This document shows, piece after piece, positions 32,466 through 43,521 of a stretch of DNA of 64,000 bases. Position 1 is the stretch's first letter, and each line of letters starts with the position of its first letter. The notes under the pieces are model-generated. The model ran no database searches. It was not told where the DNA came from and worked only from the letters and a program-made list of their open reading frames with translations. Origin of the DNA: Dysidea avara (Eukaryota; Porifera; Demospongiae; Dictyoceratida; Dysideidae); contig NC_089275.1 in the NCBI RefSeq assembly GCF_963678975.1, forward strand, positions 33,119,116-33,183,115. Direction: 5' to 3'. A program made the translations under genes and the position numbers.

Positions 32466-33046
32466 TATGATAAAAACAATCATGAATTCATCACACTGTT
32501 AGTAGATCCAGTCTTGAATTGTGTTAAGTCCTGCTGATCTGGTAGGATCTGATGAAATTCTACATTGTCAAAACTAATAAAGGTCAATCATCTGGGTTGG
32601 AAGCTTTACGAAAAACATGATAACACCTAGCTGCATACGGTATAAGTCTGAAAAGTATAAATCAAAGGAAGGGGATTAGATATAATATGTCTTGATTTAT
32701 ACGTAGTCATTGGTGTATATCTAGCTATAACAATGTATCTCGTTGTCTGTTTAACATTTCATTTCATCAAAGCACCTGACAGTTCCACAAAATACATGCA
32801 ATAGAGCCATCACCCATATAATTATGATGGTTTATGTATAAGCATGCACCTGTGGATTATTTTCTTGATGTCTTCTGACTTTTGTACATATTGATTTATT
32901 GCCTCGTCCTGCTGTCTACTACCTTATTTGTCATGGATTTCCATCTTGCATTTTTACAATAAATGACTTCATTTATCCACAGTGTAATTGATTTGAAAGT
33001 ACACAAGCTGGTATACTGTATACGTTCTTTAGAATAGTTGAGTTAA

Positions 33047-33313
33047 AATGACCAGATTTGTGAAAAGGTACCTTTTCCACACATTTTACATACCAGCAAA
33101 CAAAATGGTGTAACACTTGACTCCTTACACTGATAAACTCGCTCTTAGTATCAAAATGCAGATAGATACTAGTAGCTACTGTACACTCATGGATAATTGC
33201 ATGCAGGCAATTATAAGGTATATGTTCAAAAACTTACGAAACTCCGAATTTCAAAATATGAATGGGTCAAATTTTGTCTGTGAAAAAGGTACCTTTTTGC
33301 AAATCCGGTCACA
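33047..33313. mobile_element. MITE, diverged TGTGACC family
   Basis: About 267 bp between ATGACCAGATTTGTGAAAAG and the inverted TTTGTGACCGGATTTGCAAA. The GGTACCTTTT block is shared by both ends. The ends are less perfect than in the 32227 copy. Confidence 0.65.
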
Positions 33314-35555
33314 AATTATCTAGCTGTTGCATAGCAACTGCACACACTGACAACGTATGGTAAATTTTAATTTTTGTTTCTTCTTCCACACAGTACGTTG
33401 TGGCTGCAATTGCTACACATATATTGCTTCTTATTGGATTCATGATCCATTGTTGATACAATAAAAATTCAAAAACCAGGCCATTATTACAAATGCTACT
33501 CCTCCTTCATATCTATAATAGAGTTAATGATGTAATGTAATGATGTGACATGATGTAATATAATGTAATTTATGCATACCTGTAACATTAATATTGTGTA
33601 CTGTAGTTGTAAGAGTTATTTGTTATTGTGTACTTTCAGTTATTGATTAATAATATTATATACAGTAGTCTGTTTTGCCTATAAATGGTCTGCCTACACT
33701 TCCCTACAATTAGAACAATACCCACACATAATATTTATGTGTTTACAAATACTCCTGAAGATAGTCAAAGATTAGTACAATAATTAAAAGCTATATAGAT
33801 TGATATTACCCAAAACTCTACTAGGGGTTTCTCTATACTTGTATATATGAAATTTGTAAAAATGTGTTTGGGTTTAATTAAAGATGCCCATGCAATTATC
33901 CCTTCAACATAAAACAAGAGCAGTATGCTCCTTGTCTTACTCAGAAACCGAAATTTGAAGTTTGATCTTCTAATGCATTATTTAGGACAAAAGACATTGA
34001 TTTCTTTTAGGCTGTAGAATTGTGCCAGCATATTGATATTCACGATATTTCAATGAATATAACTGGAATGCATAGTGATATAAACGCTAAGCCGGTAGAG
34101 GTAGCATTGTAGCTAAATATAAACATAAGATTTTGATATAATTATCCATATACTACATTCTGATTGGTTACAACATAGCAACCATATTAAATAATTTGCA
34201 TCCATTGGCAAATGGAGCCAATTTTTTCAGGCATATATATATTATTTCATTAAATATTTTATTCTATTGTTGCTACATATAATCTATTGTTTACCTTTAA
34301 TTTGTTAGTACACTAGCTTCCACTTAAAAATGGATATTTATGCCTGGTGGCACTAAAGGTGTGTCACAGTTGAGCAGACAATTTTAATCAGATGAGCTCG
34401 AGAAGTACAATGTATAATGATTGCTCAAACAGAGGAAGACCTGGAGAATGCTGATACAATAAGCATTGAGGGAGGTAGCAAAGAGATATATAACTGTAGA
34501 GAAAGTAATGTTTTTAGTTTGCAAATTAATGTAAATCTGCATGGCTGTAGCTTATAGCAATATTAGACATGCTATACTCTAAGACTGATGTGCATAGTAA
34601 TTAATTGTGCAATAATTTTTTTTAAAACTGTAGTTCTGTTCGCTGAATCTTTGCTATTGAATGAGGCATGTGCATTGCCTGCTGAGATGAAGTAGGAAAA
34701 CATAACATGGCAGAGATTTTATGGTGAGTTTATGAGTTCTAATGTATAGTTCAGTAATGAATGTATATTAAGTATAGCATTGTTTTATTATTGTTAAGTG
34801 CGTTGTATAGCTACTCGCTACTTACTGTCATGCTAGTGGATGGGAAGACAATGTGTTTAGCTACTCTTATCTGAATGTATACTCCTTAAAGTTAACAACA
34901 TCCACATTAATTTGTGCTGTAGGTCCAGTGTGATGAATATATTATTTACAGTATGTATAAACAAGAAAAGTACGTAAACAAGAAATTGGATCCTCAAAAG
35001 AAGAAGGGTGTACATAGTATATAAAAATGCAAATACAGTGAGGAGCCATGTTGCACAACTGATGACACTTACGAAGTTCATTTTTCCAGTTATTAGCTTT
35101 GCACAAGCATGCAGTATAATTATGTATAATTCAGTTAGAACTTACTAGCTACCATTCATGTTGTAATTGCTCTCCTTGCTTATTTACCCAATTCTGTTGT
35201 AAATTGTCACACTTATACTGAATTGAGTATATTATAAGTGCATGCTTCTGATAGCTACTGTATAAAGTAGCATACATGCACAGTACCATTTATGTAAAGT
35301 TCTGCAGACAAAGTGAGATCATGTACATAAGATTTAGGTGCATTAGTATAGGACTATAGTGGGTATTGCATGGGCATGGCAAGGATAAAATGCATGCATG
35401 TGTGTGCTGATGAATAAATTTATAGTTACAGCTCAGTAGTAAACAGATTATTGTGTTGTGTTCTAAGTTTGCTCAGCTAGAAATGCTTGTAAAGACAGCC
35501 CATTGTAGCTAGGTGATGGCAAGGCTAGAAGATACTGAGAAAAGGCATAATACGC
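33314..35555. other. Unassigned interior of the 4.1-kb element
   Basis: AT-rich, no recognised gene. A GATGTAATGTAAT-type microsatellite lies at 33527-33580. A short frame near 34420 (MIAQTEEDLENADTISIEGG) is unsupported. Confidence 0.55.
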
Positions 35556-35717
35556 ATATGGTACGTACCATACGCGTATGTCTATACCGTACGCGTATGG
35601 TACGGAAAATCGTACCGTACGCGTATGGTATGTACCATACGCGTATGGTATACATACCATACGCGTACGGTACAAAATACGCATATGGTATAGAACATAT
35701 ACACACGTGACCTATTA

Positions 35718-36026
35718 TTTAATTTTTATTTATTTAATAATGCTTTAAAGCACAAGTGCTGAAGGTCTGTAGGGACACCTGGTCCTACAGCCTGCTCAAA
35801 GACTTTAGCTACTTAGACTTTAGCTATTTAAGGTGTGTTTGAAAAGTTGGAGGAAGGAGAAAAATCCATGACTGGACCTAGGTAGCCTTGAACCTGCAGC
35901 TGTCCAATTTAAGCTCGAACGTTTACTGGAGTCTGCCAGGTGGTCAGGATGTTTTCTCCTTGTTATTTTCATGTAATTATATCCATAGGAATTCTAGAGA
36001 GTAACTCATTATCTCTAAGTACCCCG
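35718..36026 (-). mobile_element. tRNA-derived SINE in the LTR
   Basis: 309 bp flanked by TATTA at 35713-35717 and 36027-36031. On the minus strand it has a B-box-like GCAGGTTCAAGGC, a body ending CAGACCTTCAGCACTTGTGC and an AT-rich tail of AAATAAATAAA. Related copies are at 47150, 47815 and 47930. It interrupts the gypsy LTR. Confidence 0.7.
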
Positions 36027-36059
36027 TATTACATAATCACTATGCCCTACTAGCTACTA

Positions 36060-38910
36060 GAGATGTCCAACTAAACTAAATAATTAACATTCCGTACATT
36101 CATTGGTATGACAAATATCGTGCTATTTTTCAGGGTCATTTTAGTGCAAACCTCTCCTCAATCAGTGGTTCCTATCAAAAGATATAAGGAAAAGAAGTCG
36201 ACAGTGTGATGATTTTTGTGTACAGCATTTTCAATGCTTTTTATGTATATTGCATGGCACCAAACACAATATTCAAAGTGTCATAAATCTAGATTGAAAT
36301 CTAATAACGACATAAAATTTTCACCACATATCTATTTTATGAAGAACAGCACATATGAACTAGGTAAAACCTCTCAAAAGTGACCACTTCTTTGTAGACT
36401 GACCACTCAGAATATTACATGAATAAAGCAAGTGATTCACTAAGAAAACTGTGTGTAATGTGACACAGGTACCCAATACATTTTCAGGGATAACTAACTA
36501 GAAACATCAGTAATATTAAGTAACATGGTAATTACTGGCATCACAAGTCACAATTAACACATACTTTGGAAATATGACTTTTATATTTATTTATTTATAT
36601 ATTATAATGTGCAGAACCTCAAAAAGAGTGTGTGGCACAACATTACAAGTGGGTGAGTTGTGGGGAAGGGGGTGTGACATATTACAAAACAGTTCGTACA
36701 TACAGTCATGTTAATATAAGTGTTCTTTTGAAGTGATCTAGAGTTGGAGAGTTAATGGTTTGCTGGCTAAGGCTGTTCCACAATCTGATGGCTGACGGGA
36801 AAAAGGAATATAAGTGAGTGTTAATTCTTGAGTAAGGAAGCTGATAGCAGAGCCGATGATGGCGAGTATGGGAGGTGCAAGGGATAAGAGATTGGTTGCA
36901 AGGCATATTTATCAAGTTATTAGATATCTTATACATCATTGTAGCTTTTATGCATGCTCTTCTATTTTGTAGACTTTTCCATCCAAGGTTGTTAATAAGG
37001 TTAGTTACACTAACAGACCAAGAGTAACTGATCGTAACAAATCTACTTGCACGCCTTTGAATCTTTTCCAACATTAGGATATCTTTTTGAGTATGGGGAT
37101 CCCAAACTGTGCACGAATATTCTAGAATTGGTATAACTAAGGATTTGTAACAGGATTCCTTGATGTGGGGTGGACAGGATTTTAAATTTCTATGCAAAAC
37201 TCCCAAGACAGAGCTTGCCTTTTTGGAAATATTGGAGATGTGCACTGACCAGTTCAGTCTCTCATTAATGGTAATTCCTAGGTATTTAACTGATGAAACT
37301 TGTTTTATAGCTGTACCATCCATTCTATAGGTTATGGTTAATGGTGAACGTTTGTTTGTGATGTAAAGAAATTCGCACTTGTTAAAGTTAAACAGAAGTT
37401 GCCAATCCTTGGACCATTTGACCAGTCTGTTGATGTCATCCTGGAGAAGGTTTTGATCATCTCTGGATTCGATTTTGCGATATAATAAGATATCATCAGC
37501 ATATAGTTTGATTTTGGAGGCTATATTTAGGGGAATATTGTTTACAAAGCATAAAAAAGGAGGGGGGCTAAAACAGTTCCTTGGGGTACACCAGATGTTA
37601 CCATGGAAGAATTGCTACTTGTGCCATCTATTGTTACTTTTTGACTTCTATTATAAAGATAGTGCTTGATCCATGACAAGAGGGGCCTCTGATCCCATAA
37701 TGTGATAGTTTATTGCATAGTCTGGAGTGTGGAACTCTATCAAAAGCTTTTGAAAAGTCCAGAAAAATGCAGTCCATTTGTGCATTATCATTGAGGCAGT
37801 TGACTAAATCATCTATGGTTGTTATCAGTTGAGTTTCACATGATTTGCCTGCTTGAAAGTCATGTTGTTCTTCAGCCAGAATGTTATAGTTAGTTAAATG
37901 TGAAAAGATACAGCTGTAAACAATATGTTCAAGAATTTTACTACAAATTGACGTTACGGAGACAGGACGATAATTGCAAGTCTGAGTACGGCTGCCCTTC
38001 TTGAAGATGGGAATTATGTTTGCAACCTTCCAGTCATCTGGTAGAAACCCTTGGGACAATCAGATAACAAAATGTAAGAGCAACATTATTTTTAAAATAG
38101 ATTTGTTTGGACACTGTTCAGCTTTATTTGTCACACTGTAATTACGCACTGGGTATAATAATTATTATATAACACAATGACATCACTATACTGCAAAGAG
38201 AAATTATAAATAGTTTCTGATCAAAATTACAATCACTGAAGCTGCTATAAAATGGATCAAAACAGCAGTAAATACACCAGAATAAAACAACAGGTAAGTG
38301 TGAAGCCATGTAAGGCTGGTATCACATGCCAGTCTCCACTTTTGAAAAGATTATGCTCAACCTTGAACCTTATTTTGAAATTCCGCGCAAGACAACAAAC
38401 TGCTCACCTTTAAACTATACTTGCATCAATGCAGGGGGATGCCTCGAAGCCCAGGGTGATTGTAATGCTGAATTATGAACAGGCGATTTACCTTTACAAG
38501 GGCCATATTTCCATCGTAATCCAACATAAATCGTCCTCCAATCAAAAAACACATGGAAAAATCGAAATCAGCATATTTATACGGTTTGTCCAGAACCACT
38601 TTCTTCGTCCTCATCAGCAGCAGATTCACGCGGAAACACTCGGAAACTTCGGCTATCACCGGTGCTACATTCTTCTAATTAGAATTACGTACGCACTTAT
38701 TTGTATGGGTTCCCTATGGGGATTTTATTTCTCAAACTTTAGTTTGCTGTTTTCAATAAATACCACATGGATTTTAATCCAGTAAAGTGCATTACGAAGT
38801 ACGAAGCATTGGCTACCATTAATTGGAACGGCAGCTTATGAAACGTTTATTGAAGGTGTATAATTTAAGTAGCAATAATATGTATGAAAAATTGGTAGTT
38901 TGGAAATCGC
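36060..38910 (-). mobile_element. Copy B of the TA-flanked element (empty-site reference)
   Basis: Inverted relative to copy A. Ends GAGATGTCCAAC and, inverted, GCGATTTCCAAAC, each next to TA. It lies in the gypsy LTR. After subtracting a LINE (36579-38056), the remaining 1.4 kb aligns along its length with the fragments of copy A. It reads straight through the sites of the 9006, 10837 and 16464 insertions. Confidence 0.82.
36579..38056 (-). pseudogene. 5'-truncated LINE reverse transcriptase (CR1/Jockey-like)
   Basis: Inserted in copy B at a point where copy A reads CTGATTGTTT. Minus-strand frames: fingers and motif A, SQGFLPDDWKVANIIPIFKK, NYRPVSVTSICSKILEHIV and IFLDFSKAFDRVPHSRL. The next part is out of frame, with GVPQGTV-like text and KLYADDILLY (catalytic YADD) near 37480. 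The third part is KYLGITINERLNWSVHI, EYSCTVWDPH, KIQRRASRFV, ending in SFFPSAIRLWNSLSQQTINS. The 3' end (left) has an ATAAATAAATAAAT tail. The endonuclease is missing, so the copy is dead on arrival, with at least two frameshifts. Confidence 0.88.
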
Positions 38911-38920
38911 TACTACTATA

Positions 38921-39300
38921 ACCACAGCGTAATACGCCTTCAAGACAAACCGCCGTGAGTTCCAAAAACATCAACTTTACTTATAGGGTTTCCAATGTAA
39001 AAATTCGACATCTTCAAAATAATTTGCTAACTGCTGTTACATGTTGGACTAACTCTCACTTGAATATAGCTGCTGTGCCGATAAATTCCATAGCCTTCTT
39101 GGGGTAGAAATCGATCGAAACATCTGCAAAATCTGAGATTACGAGCTGTAACTCTCAGAAGCCTTGATCTTTTATCGAAATACTGGAGTTTAACCTTCCT
39201 CTGTGAGTAAACCTTCACCTAAAAGCATTGGCAGCTTGATTGGTGAGGTAGGTTTCCTGTCGCTGCATCATTTAAAATTTTCGGCTACAGAAATGGGTTT
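38921..39300 (-). pseudogene. 'RPDG' repeat-encoded protein, upstream part
   Basis: Continues 26973-27469 across the gypsy insertion. Next to the insertion the minus strand reads LKAYYAVV, which joins NETICRALV. A little upstream, in another frame, VDVFGTHGGLS matches the family block VD..GTHGLSC. Further upstream (39027-39218) RFCRCFDRFLPQEGYG and VRVSPTCNSS may belong to it but are uncertain. Confidence 0.5.
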
Positions 39301-39465
39301 TCGTATACGGACATCAAACGAATAATAGCCCAAACTTCCTCACACCACAGTAGTAATCATCCATTGACCAAAAAGTCACATACGAAGTATGGATAAAGTT
39401 GAACATTTCTAACCATCTGGGTGAGCACGATATAAGCGAGGATATAAGTGAAATAATTGTTAAGA

Positions 39466-39960
39466 ATTAGATCTACACAATAGTCTTGAGCGTTCCTTAA
39501 ACAATTTGAATTGATGCCCCCTGGTACTAGATCTTGAGTACGTATATATATCAGTAAAATCGGTGGTGAAATAATTGTTAAGAATTTTTGAAAAGAAATA
39601 TTAGATCACCTCTCAAAGAAATATTAGAGAGGTGATCTAATATTTCTTTGAGAGGTGATCTAATATTTCTTTTCAAAATTCTTAACAACTATTTCACCAC
39701 CGATTTTACTGATATATATACGTACTCAAGATCTATTACCAGGGGGCATCAATTCAAATTGTTTAAGGAACGCTCAAGACTATTGTGTAGATCTAATTAC
39801 TTTATCAATAGAATCACCAACAATTGGAATAGTTTGCCTAATTATGTTGTAAATAGTTCTTCGATTAACACTTTTAAATCATTATTAGATAGTCATTTAA
39901 TTGATTCAAGATTTATTTTTGTATAAGTCATTTAATTGATTCTAGAGTTATTTTTGTATA
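39466..39960 (+). pseudogene. LINE ORF2 C-terminus with an inverted duplicate
   Basis: Plus strand 39648-39926 ends a LINE ORF2: SRSITRGHQFKLFKERSRLL, FINRITNNWNSLPNYVVNSS, FKSLLDSHL, followed by a 3' UTR with GGCTGTGCCTTTACCC. Positions 39466-39620 are an inverted copy of 39640-39795, giving an almost perfect palindrome around GATCACCTCTCAAAGAAATA. The inverted piece repeats the neighbouring segment instead of preceding it, so it is not a simple twin-priming product. Confidence 0.75.
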
Positions 39961-40004
39961 ATTACTGCATTGATCGGGTATGCAGGCTGTGCCTTTACCC
40001 GTAT

Positions 40005-40169
40005 TTAATCATAATCATAATCATATAAGGCAAATTTTGCTGGAAACCACATATTGAATGCACATCTTGTGTTTTCTGGAAGATTGTTCCATAATTTAAT
40101 AGTTGAAGGCAAGAAGGAGATAAGGTACATGAGTGTCAATCCTGGCATATGGTGTTCTCTCTTCCTGGT
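40005..40169 (-). pseudogene. LINE ORF2 C-terminus, left of a 3.2-kb insertion
   Basis: Minus strand RKREHHMPGLTLMYLISFLP, STIKLWNNLPENTR, then a tail of ATCATA repeats. The frame continues across the 40170-43357 element into 43367-43520 (SISLIPMSTST then RK), so the insertion split one LINE. Confidence 0.75.
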
Positions 40170-40469
40170 GGGCATACCTACTTTCCGGAACGGGACGGGA
40201 CGGAACAATTCCGGAAAATGCTTCAGTACTACTTTACGGGATGGGACATAAAAAATAACGCTCTATTGGACTATCCTTTGAACTGACAGATTGAGCGACC
40301 TCCATGTACCAATAGTTGGGCCACCACTACGCCACATCTACCGGGAATGTAGCCTCGGTAGCTGCTTCGCTAAAATATAACTCAGCGCGGGGCGCGTGGA
40401 ATAACATGGATAACGAAGCACGTGTTGACACCTGCAGGTGTAAATTATGTACATGGCCACTGCTACAGC

Positions 40470-42004
40470 AAACATGATCAAGCAACGAACATAATGTGAT
40501 ATTATGGAACCTACCGTTCCTGTTCCTTACTGTAGAAGCCGTTGTACGCCCTATACCATAGATTATCGATTATAATCTATGCCTATACTACCGACGAAGC
40601 GGCCAGGGATTCTTCACGGAATTAGTGGAAGTGACTGGGGTTTGTTGCACACCAACAGTCAAACCAAAAGGCGGAGATGTGTTAATATATGTTGCTCAAA
40701 GCGAGAGACACATAAGTAAGTAGCTTGCTAGTTGTGTTGGTGGCTGATTAACCCAGCATCGTATCCCACTAGACAAGGTGCATTATGCACACATCATTAA
40801 AAATTATTTCATTGTCCTAGCTAAGCAAGCAGTTATCAACTTATGTTGATTTAGCAAGAGTTCATAACATAAGACCAGGTAAAGTTGATTGCTAGTTTCC
40901 TGTTTTGGGTTTTTTTTAAACAGATGCGGGTAGGAGATACATTTTCTAAACGTATGTAGGCGGGCTGGAGGTATTGAATAAAAAATCAACACTGCTAGAA
41001 TAGAGTGCAGATTGTTACACAACAAAATGAGCATATCTACATAGAACTTTATTTAGGTACCATTTAAAAATGACATGCAAGAACAATAGCTGAATTAGGA
41101 GTCAAATGTCCAATAGATTATCTGCAGGTGTAGGTGACCTCCCTTGTTTCTTTAATTTTTATTTCTAAAATCCCAAATTTTTTTTGTTTGTTTGCATTTT
41201 AAATAACATTGCAGTGCCTAGTGAACCTATGCATAAAGAAAGAACAGTGCCAGACTTCGTATTTTTGTCTGAATGCATGCCTCTACTATCAAATACTGAC
41301 TCAAAAGTGACTGGCCATTCACACTCTCCAGCTATCAACCTCCTTTTGTGACAGTGTTACAAATGATATGGACAATTTTCATTTATAAAAACATAAAGAA
41401 TCTATCTCCACAGGCACTACCACCAATCAACCAACCAACCATCAAATTGTGCTGGCATGATTGATGCAGGCCTACTGCTGCTCCATTTTACATAGTGGAT
41501 ATGATGAATACAATACTCCTCATATTGTTGTATACCTCAATGGACTATTATGTATGCAAGCCCTTGGCCTTTCAACCTTGTAAATTGGTAACCAAATACC
41601 GATACAGAGTGATAGAGGAGCTAATTGTATTTTTAGCTATACGATAGCTTTTAAATCATCCCAATCCCAATATTTTATCACCAGCAATCAAGATTGTGGA
41701 ATCCTTTACCAAGTCCTGTGTAATAGATGTGAGATGCCCAGAATAGCTATAGAAATTTTGTGTGGGACACCTTAATTCTTTAGCCACATACTTATGTGCA
41801 CTATCAGTCATACTGAGCTGGTGAAGCTCAGTATAGCTATAAATGAATAACATATCGGATCAGATTTACACAACACATACTTACTTATGTGTCTCTCACG
41901 TATGAATGGCGGTGTACCTGCTAAGGTTACTCCCAACTCCTTCAGTTGAAGAATTGTTACTGCTGTACCGTATGTGTATGTCGTGTACCTTGTGCCAGCA
42001 ATAA
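40470..42004. other. Unassigned interior of the 3.2-kb element
   Basis: No domain was recognised in any frame. Short minus-strand frames at 40804-41034 and 41656-41853 lack motifs. The sequence is AT-rich, with an imperfect CAACCAACCAACCA run near 41430. Confidence 0.55.
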
Positions 42005-43035
42005 GGCATAGGGATTTTATTTATTTATTATTTATTGTTTGCTTTACAGCATACATACAACAAGATACATACAGTATAAACATTAGTAGTCCTTAAAATC
42101 TAGTGTATGCTGAAGGTCTACTGGCACTGGCATCCAGTGCCAGTGGCCAGGAGTAGGTAGTTATTAAGATTAGTTATAGTTACTTATATCATATTATATA
42201 AACTCATTTAAAGCAAGGGTTACTAGATGATCAAAGTTGGGAGGTTTGGGGGGCTTATTACAATTACAACAGGGACAAACAAAAGAAAAAGTGCACGTGT
42301 TGTCAGGATCAAAATTTAGTTCAAAATGATTCCATAGAAAGTTTGTAAGTTTGTACTTGATAATAGGTAGGCTAAGATTGTAATTTATTATTGGTAAAAC
42401 ATTCCATATACGAGAGAGTCTGTTGAAATAGATTCTGAAGTTGCTGCTGAAACATTAGTACTTCTTATGTGTTGCAGTTTATAGCTAGCTAGATCCTGAT
42501 CATGTGTTTCCTGAAGTGAATTTAATAATATTATAGTCAGTGATATTAAATGCATTTTTAGGAGTTTTAAGTTTTTTTTACTTTATGTCACAGATGTCCA
42601 AAACATACATTAAAGGCAAAATTTTGAGCTCAAGTAATCGAGATTTATATTTGCTGGTATAGTCATTCAATATGTACTTCATTGTGCGACGCTGAAGCTG
42701 TTCTAGTTGTTTGATATCTTTTAATAAATATGGTTTCCATAGTGTTGAACGAAACATTAATTGGGATCTGACTAGTGATATATAGATGTTTCTTGGTTTA
42801 TGTTAGTTGAAACAGAACGTCGTAATAATCCTAACATCCGATAAGCCTTTGATATTATGTGTTGGTGGTGGGGTCTCCAGTCTAAATCTGATGAGATAAT
42901 GATACACAGATCTCTATGAGTAGTCACTTTAGATATAACATTGTTGCCTATACAGTAGGATGTTTGCAGGTGAGGTTTAAAGGACATGGATGGCAGGTTC
43001 CATAAAGTTATTCGATCAGGATTAACTGATGACCT
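42005..43035 (-). pseudogene. 5'-truncated LINE inside the 3.2-kb element
   Basis: At its right end the minus strand encodes the post-RT region: SFKPHLQTSYCIGNNVISKV, HRDLCIIISSDLDWRPH, KAYRMLGLLRRSVSTN, the usual LG(V/I).IS.DL.W..H pattern of LINE ORF2. The remaining 700 bases carry broken frames (FEQLQRRTMK-like text near 42690). It ends at the left in a TTTATTTATTTATTA tail, so it is a plain 5'-truncated insertion. Confidence 0.75.
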
Positions 43036-43366
43036 CTCATCTGTATTAAATCATAATCATTCGTTTCAGCTGTGCCATGTACTCTCTTAGCTAGCACCTG
43101 CAGGTGTGAGCAGGTGCACAGCACGTGCTTCTTTATTTCACGCGGCCTCGCACTGCGTTATATTTTAGCGAAGGAGCTACCGAGGCTACATTCTCTGTAG
43201 ATGTGGCGTAGTGGTGGCCCAACTATTGGTACATGAAGGTCGCTCAATCTGTTAGTTCAAAGGATAGTCCGATAGAGCGTTATTTTTTTACGTCCCGTCC
43301 CGTAAAGTAGTGAATGTAGCATTGTTCCGTCCCGTTCCGGAAAGTATAGGTATGCCCCTTCCTGGT

Positions 43367-43521
43367 GGATGTGGACATTGGAATTAATGATATAGATTGG
43401 ACAACAATGAGATCATTAATTGTCTTGGCTTTGAATCACGTAAGTGTATTCTAATGTTTTTACGTGTTTCATGACTGCCCCATAAACTTTAGTTATATAG
43501 TTGGCCACATTGTGATATATA
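43367..43521 (-). pseudogene. LINE ORF2 fragment, right of the 3.2-kb insertion
   Basis: Minus strand DSKPRQLMISLLSNLYH-like text in mixed frames, ending SISLIPMSTSTRK, which joins 40169 and below once the 3.2-kb element is removed. Confidence 0.6.

Larger units (their letters stand above)
31636..35697. mobile_element. 4.1-kb element inserted in the LTR, TIR TGTTCTATACCATATGCG
   Basis: Ends TGTTCTATACCATATGCGTA and its inverted copy, continuing into clusters of TACCATACGCGTATGGTA palindromes (31650-31745 and 35556-35690). TATA lies on both sides, and removing the element restores the LTR text (CAGTATATACACACG against CAGTATATACATACG in the other LTR). No transposase frame was found in its 4 kb. 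Contents: a LINE tail, two MITEs and unassigned AT-rich sequence. The palindromic subterminal repeats suggest clustered transposase-binding sites. Confidence 0.75.
27470..38920 (-). mobile_element. Ty3/gypsy LTR retrotransposon with nested insertions
   Basis: Minus-strand element. The 3' LTR is complete (27470-27586, 117 bp, TG...CA), preceded by a polypurine tract. The 5' LTR lies on the right and is split into 31561-31635, 35698-35717, 36032-36059 and 38911-38920 by three later insertions. ACCA occurs at 27466-27469 and 38921-38924, giving a 4-bp target duplication. Removing the whole 11.45 kb reunites the RPDG protein frame (YYAVV/NETICRAL). The internal gag-pol region (27609-31470) is about 3.9 kb and carries stops and frameshifts. 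Very short LTRs are notable. Confidence 0.85.
40170..43357. mobile_element. 3.2-kb long-TIR element, 9-bp TSD (Mutator-like)
   Basis: CTTCCTGGT occurs at 40161-40169 and 43358-43366. Between them are 3,188 bp with ends GGGCATACCTA and inverted repeats of about 290 bp rich in CGGAACGGGACGGGACGG. The arms include GTTGGGCCACCACTACGCCA and GTGCACCTGCAGGTG-like motifs. The 9-bp duplication and long TIR suggest the Mutator superfamily. No transposase was recognised. The interior holds a LINE fragment and about 1.4 kb of unassigned sequence. Deleting it restores a LINE frame. Confidence 0.8.

Noticed and set aside
35463-35710. Tyr/Ala/Gly-rich frames (TRMV, PYAYG repeats)
   Set aside because: Translation of the TACCATACGCGTATGG palindrome cluster on both strands; no independent coding evidence.
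39466-39795. Twin-primed LINE insertion
   Set aside because: The inverted part duplicates the adjacent segment instead of representing the next upstream segment of the LINE.
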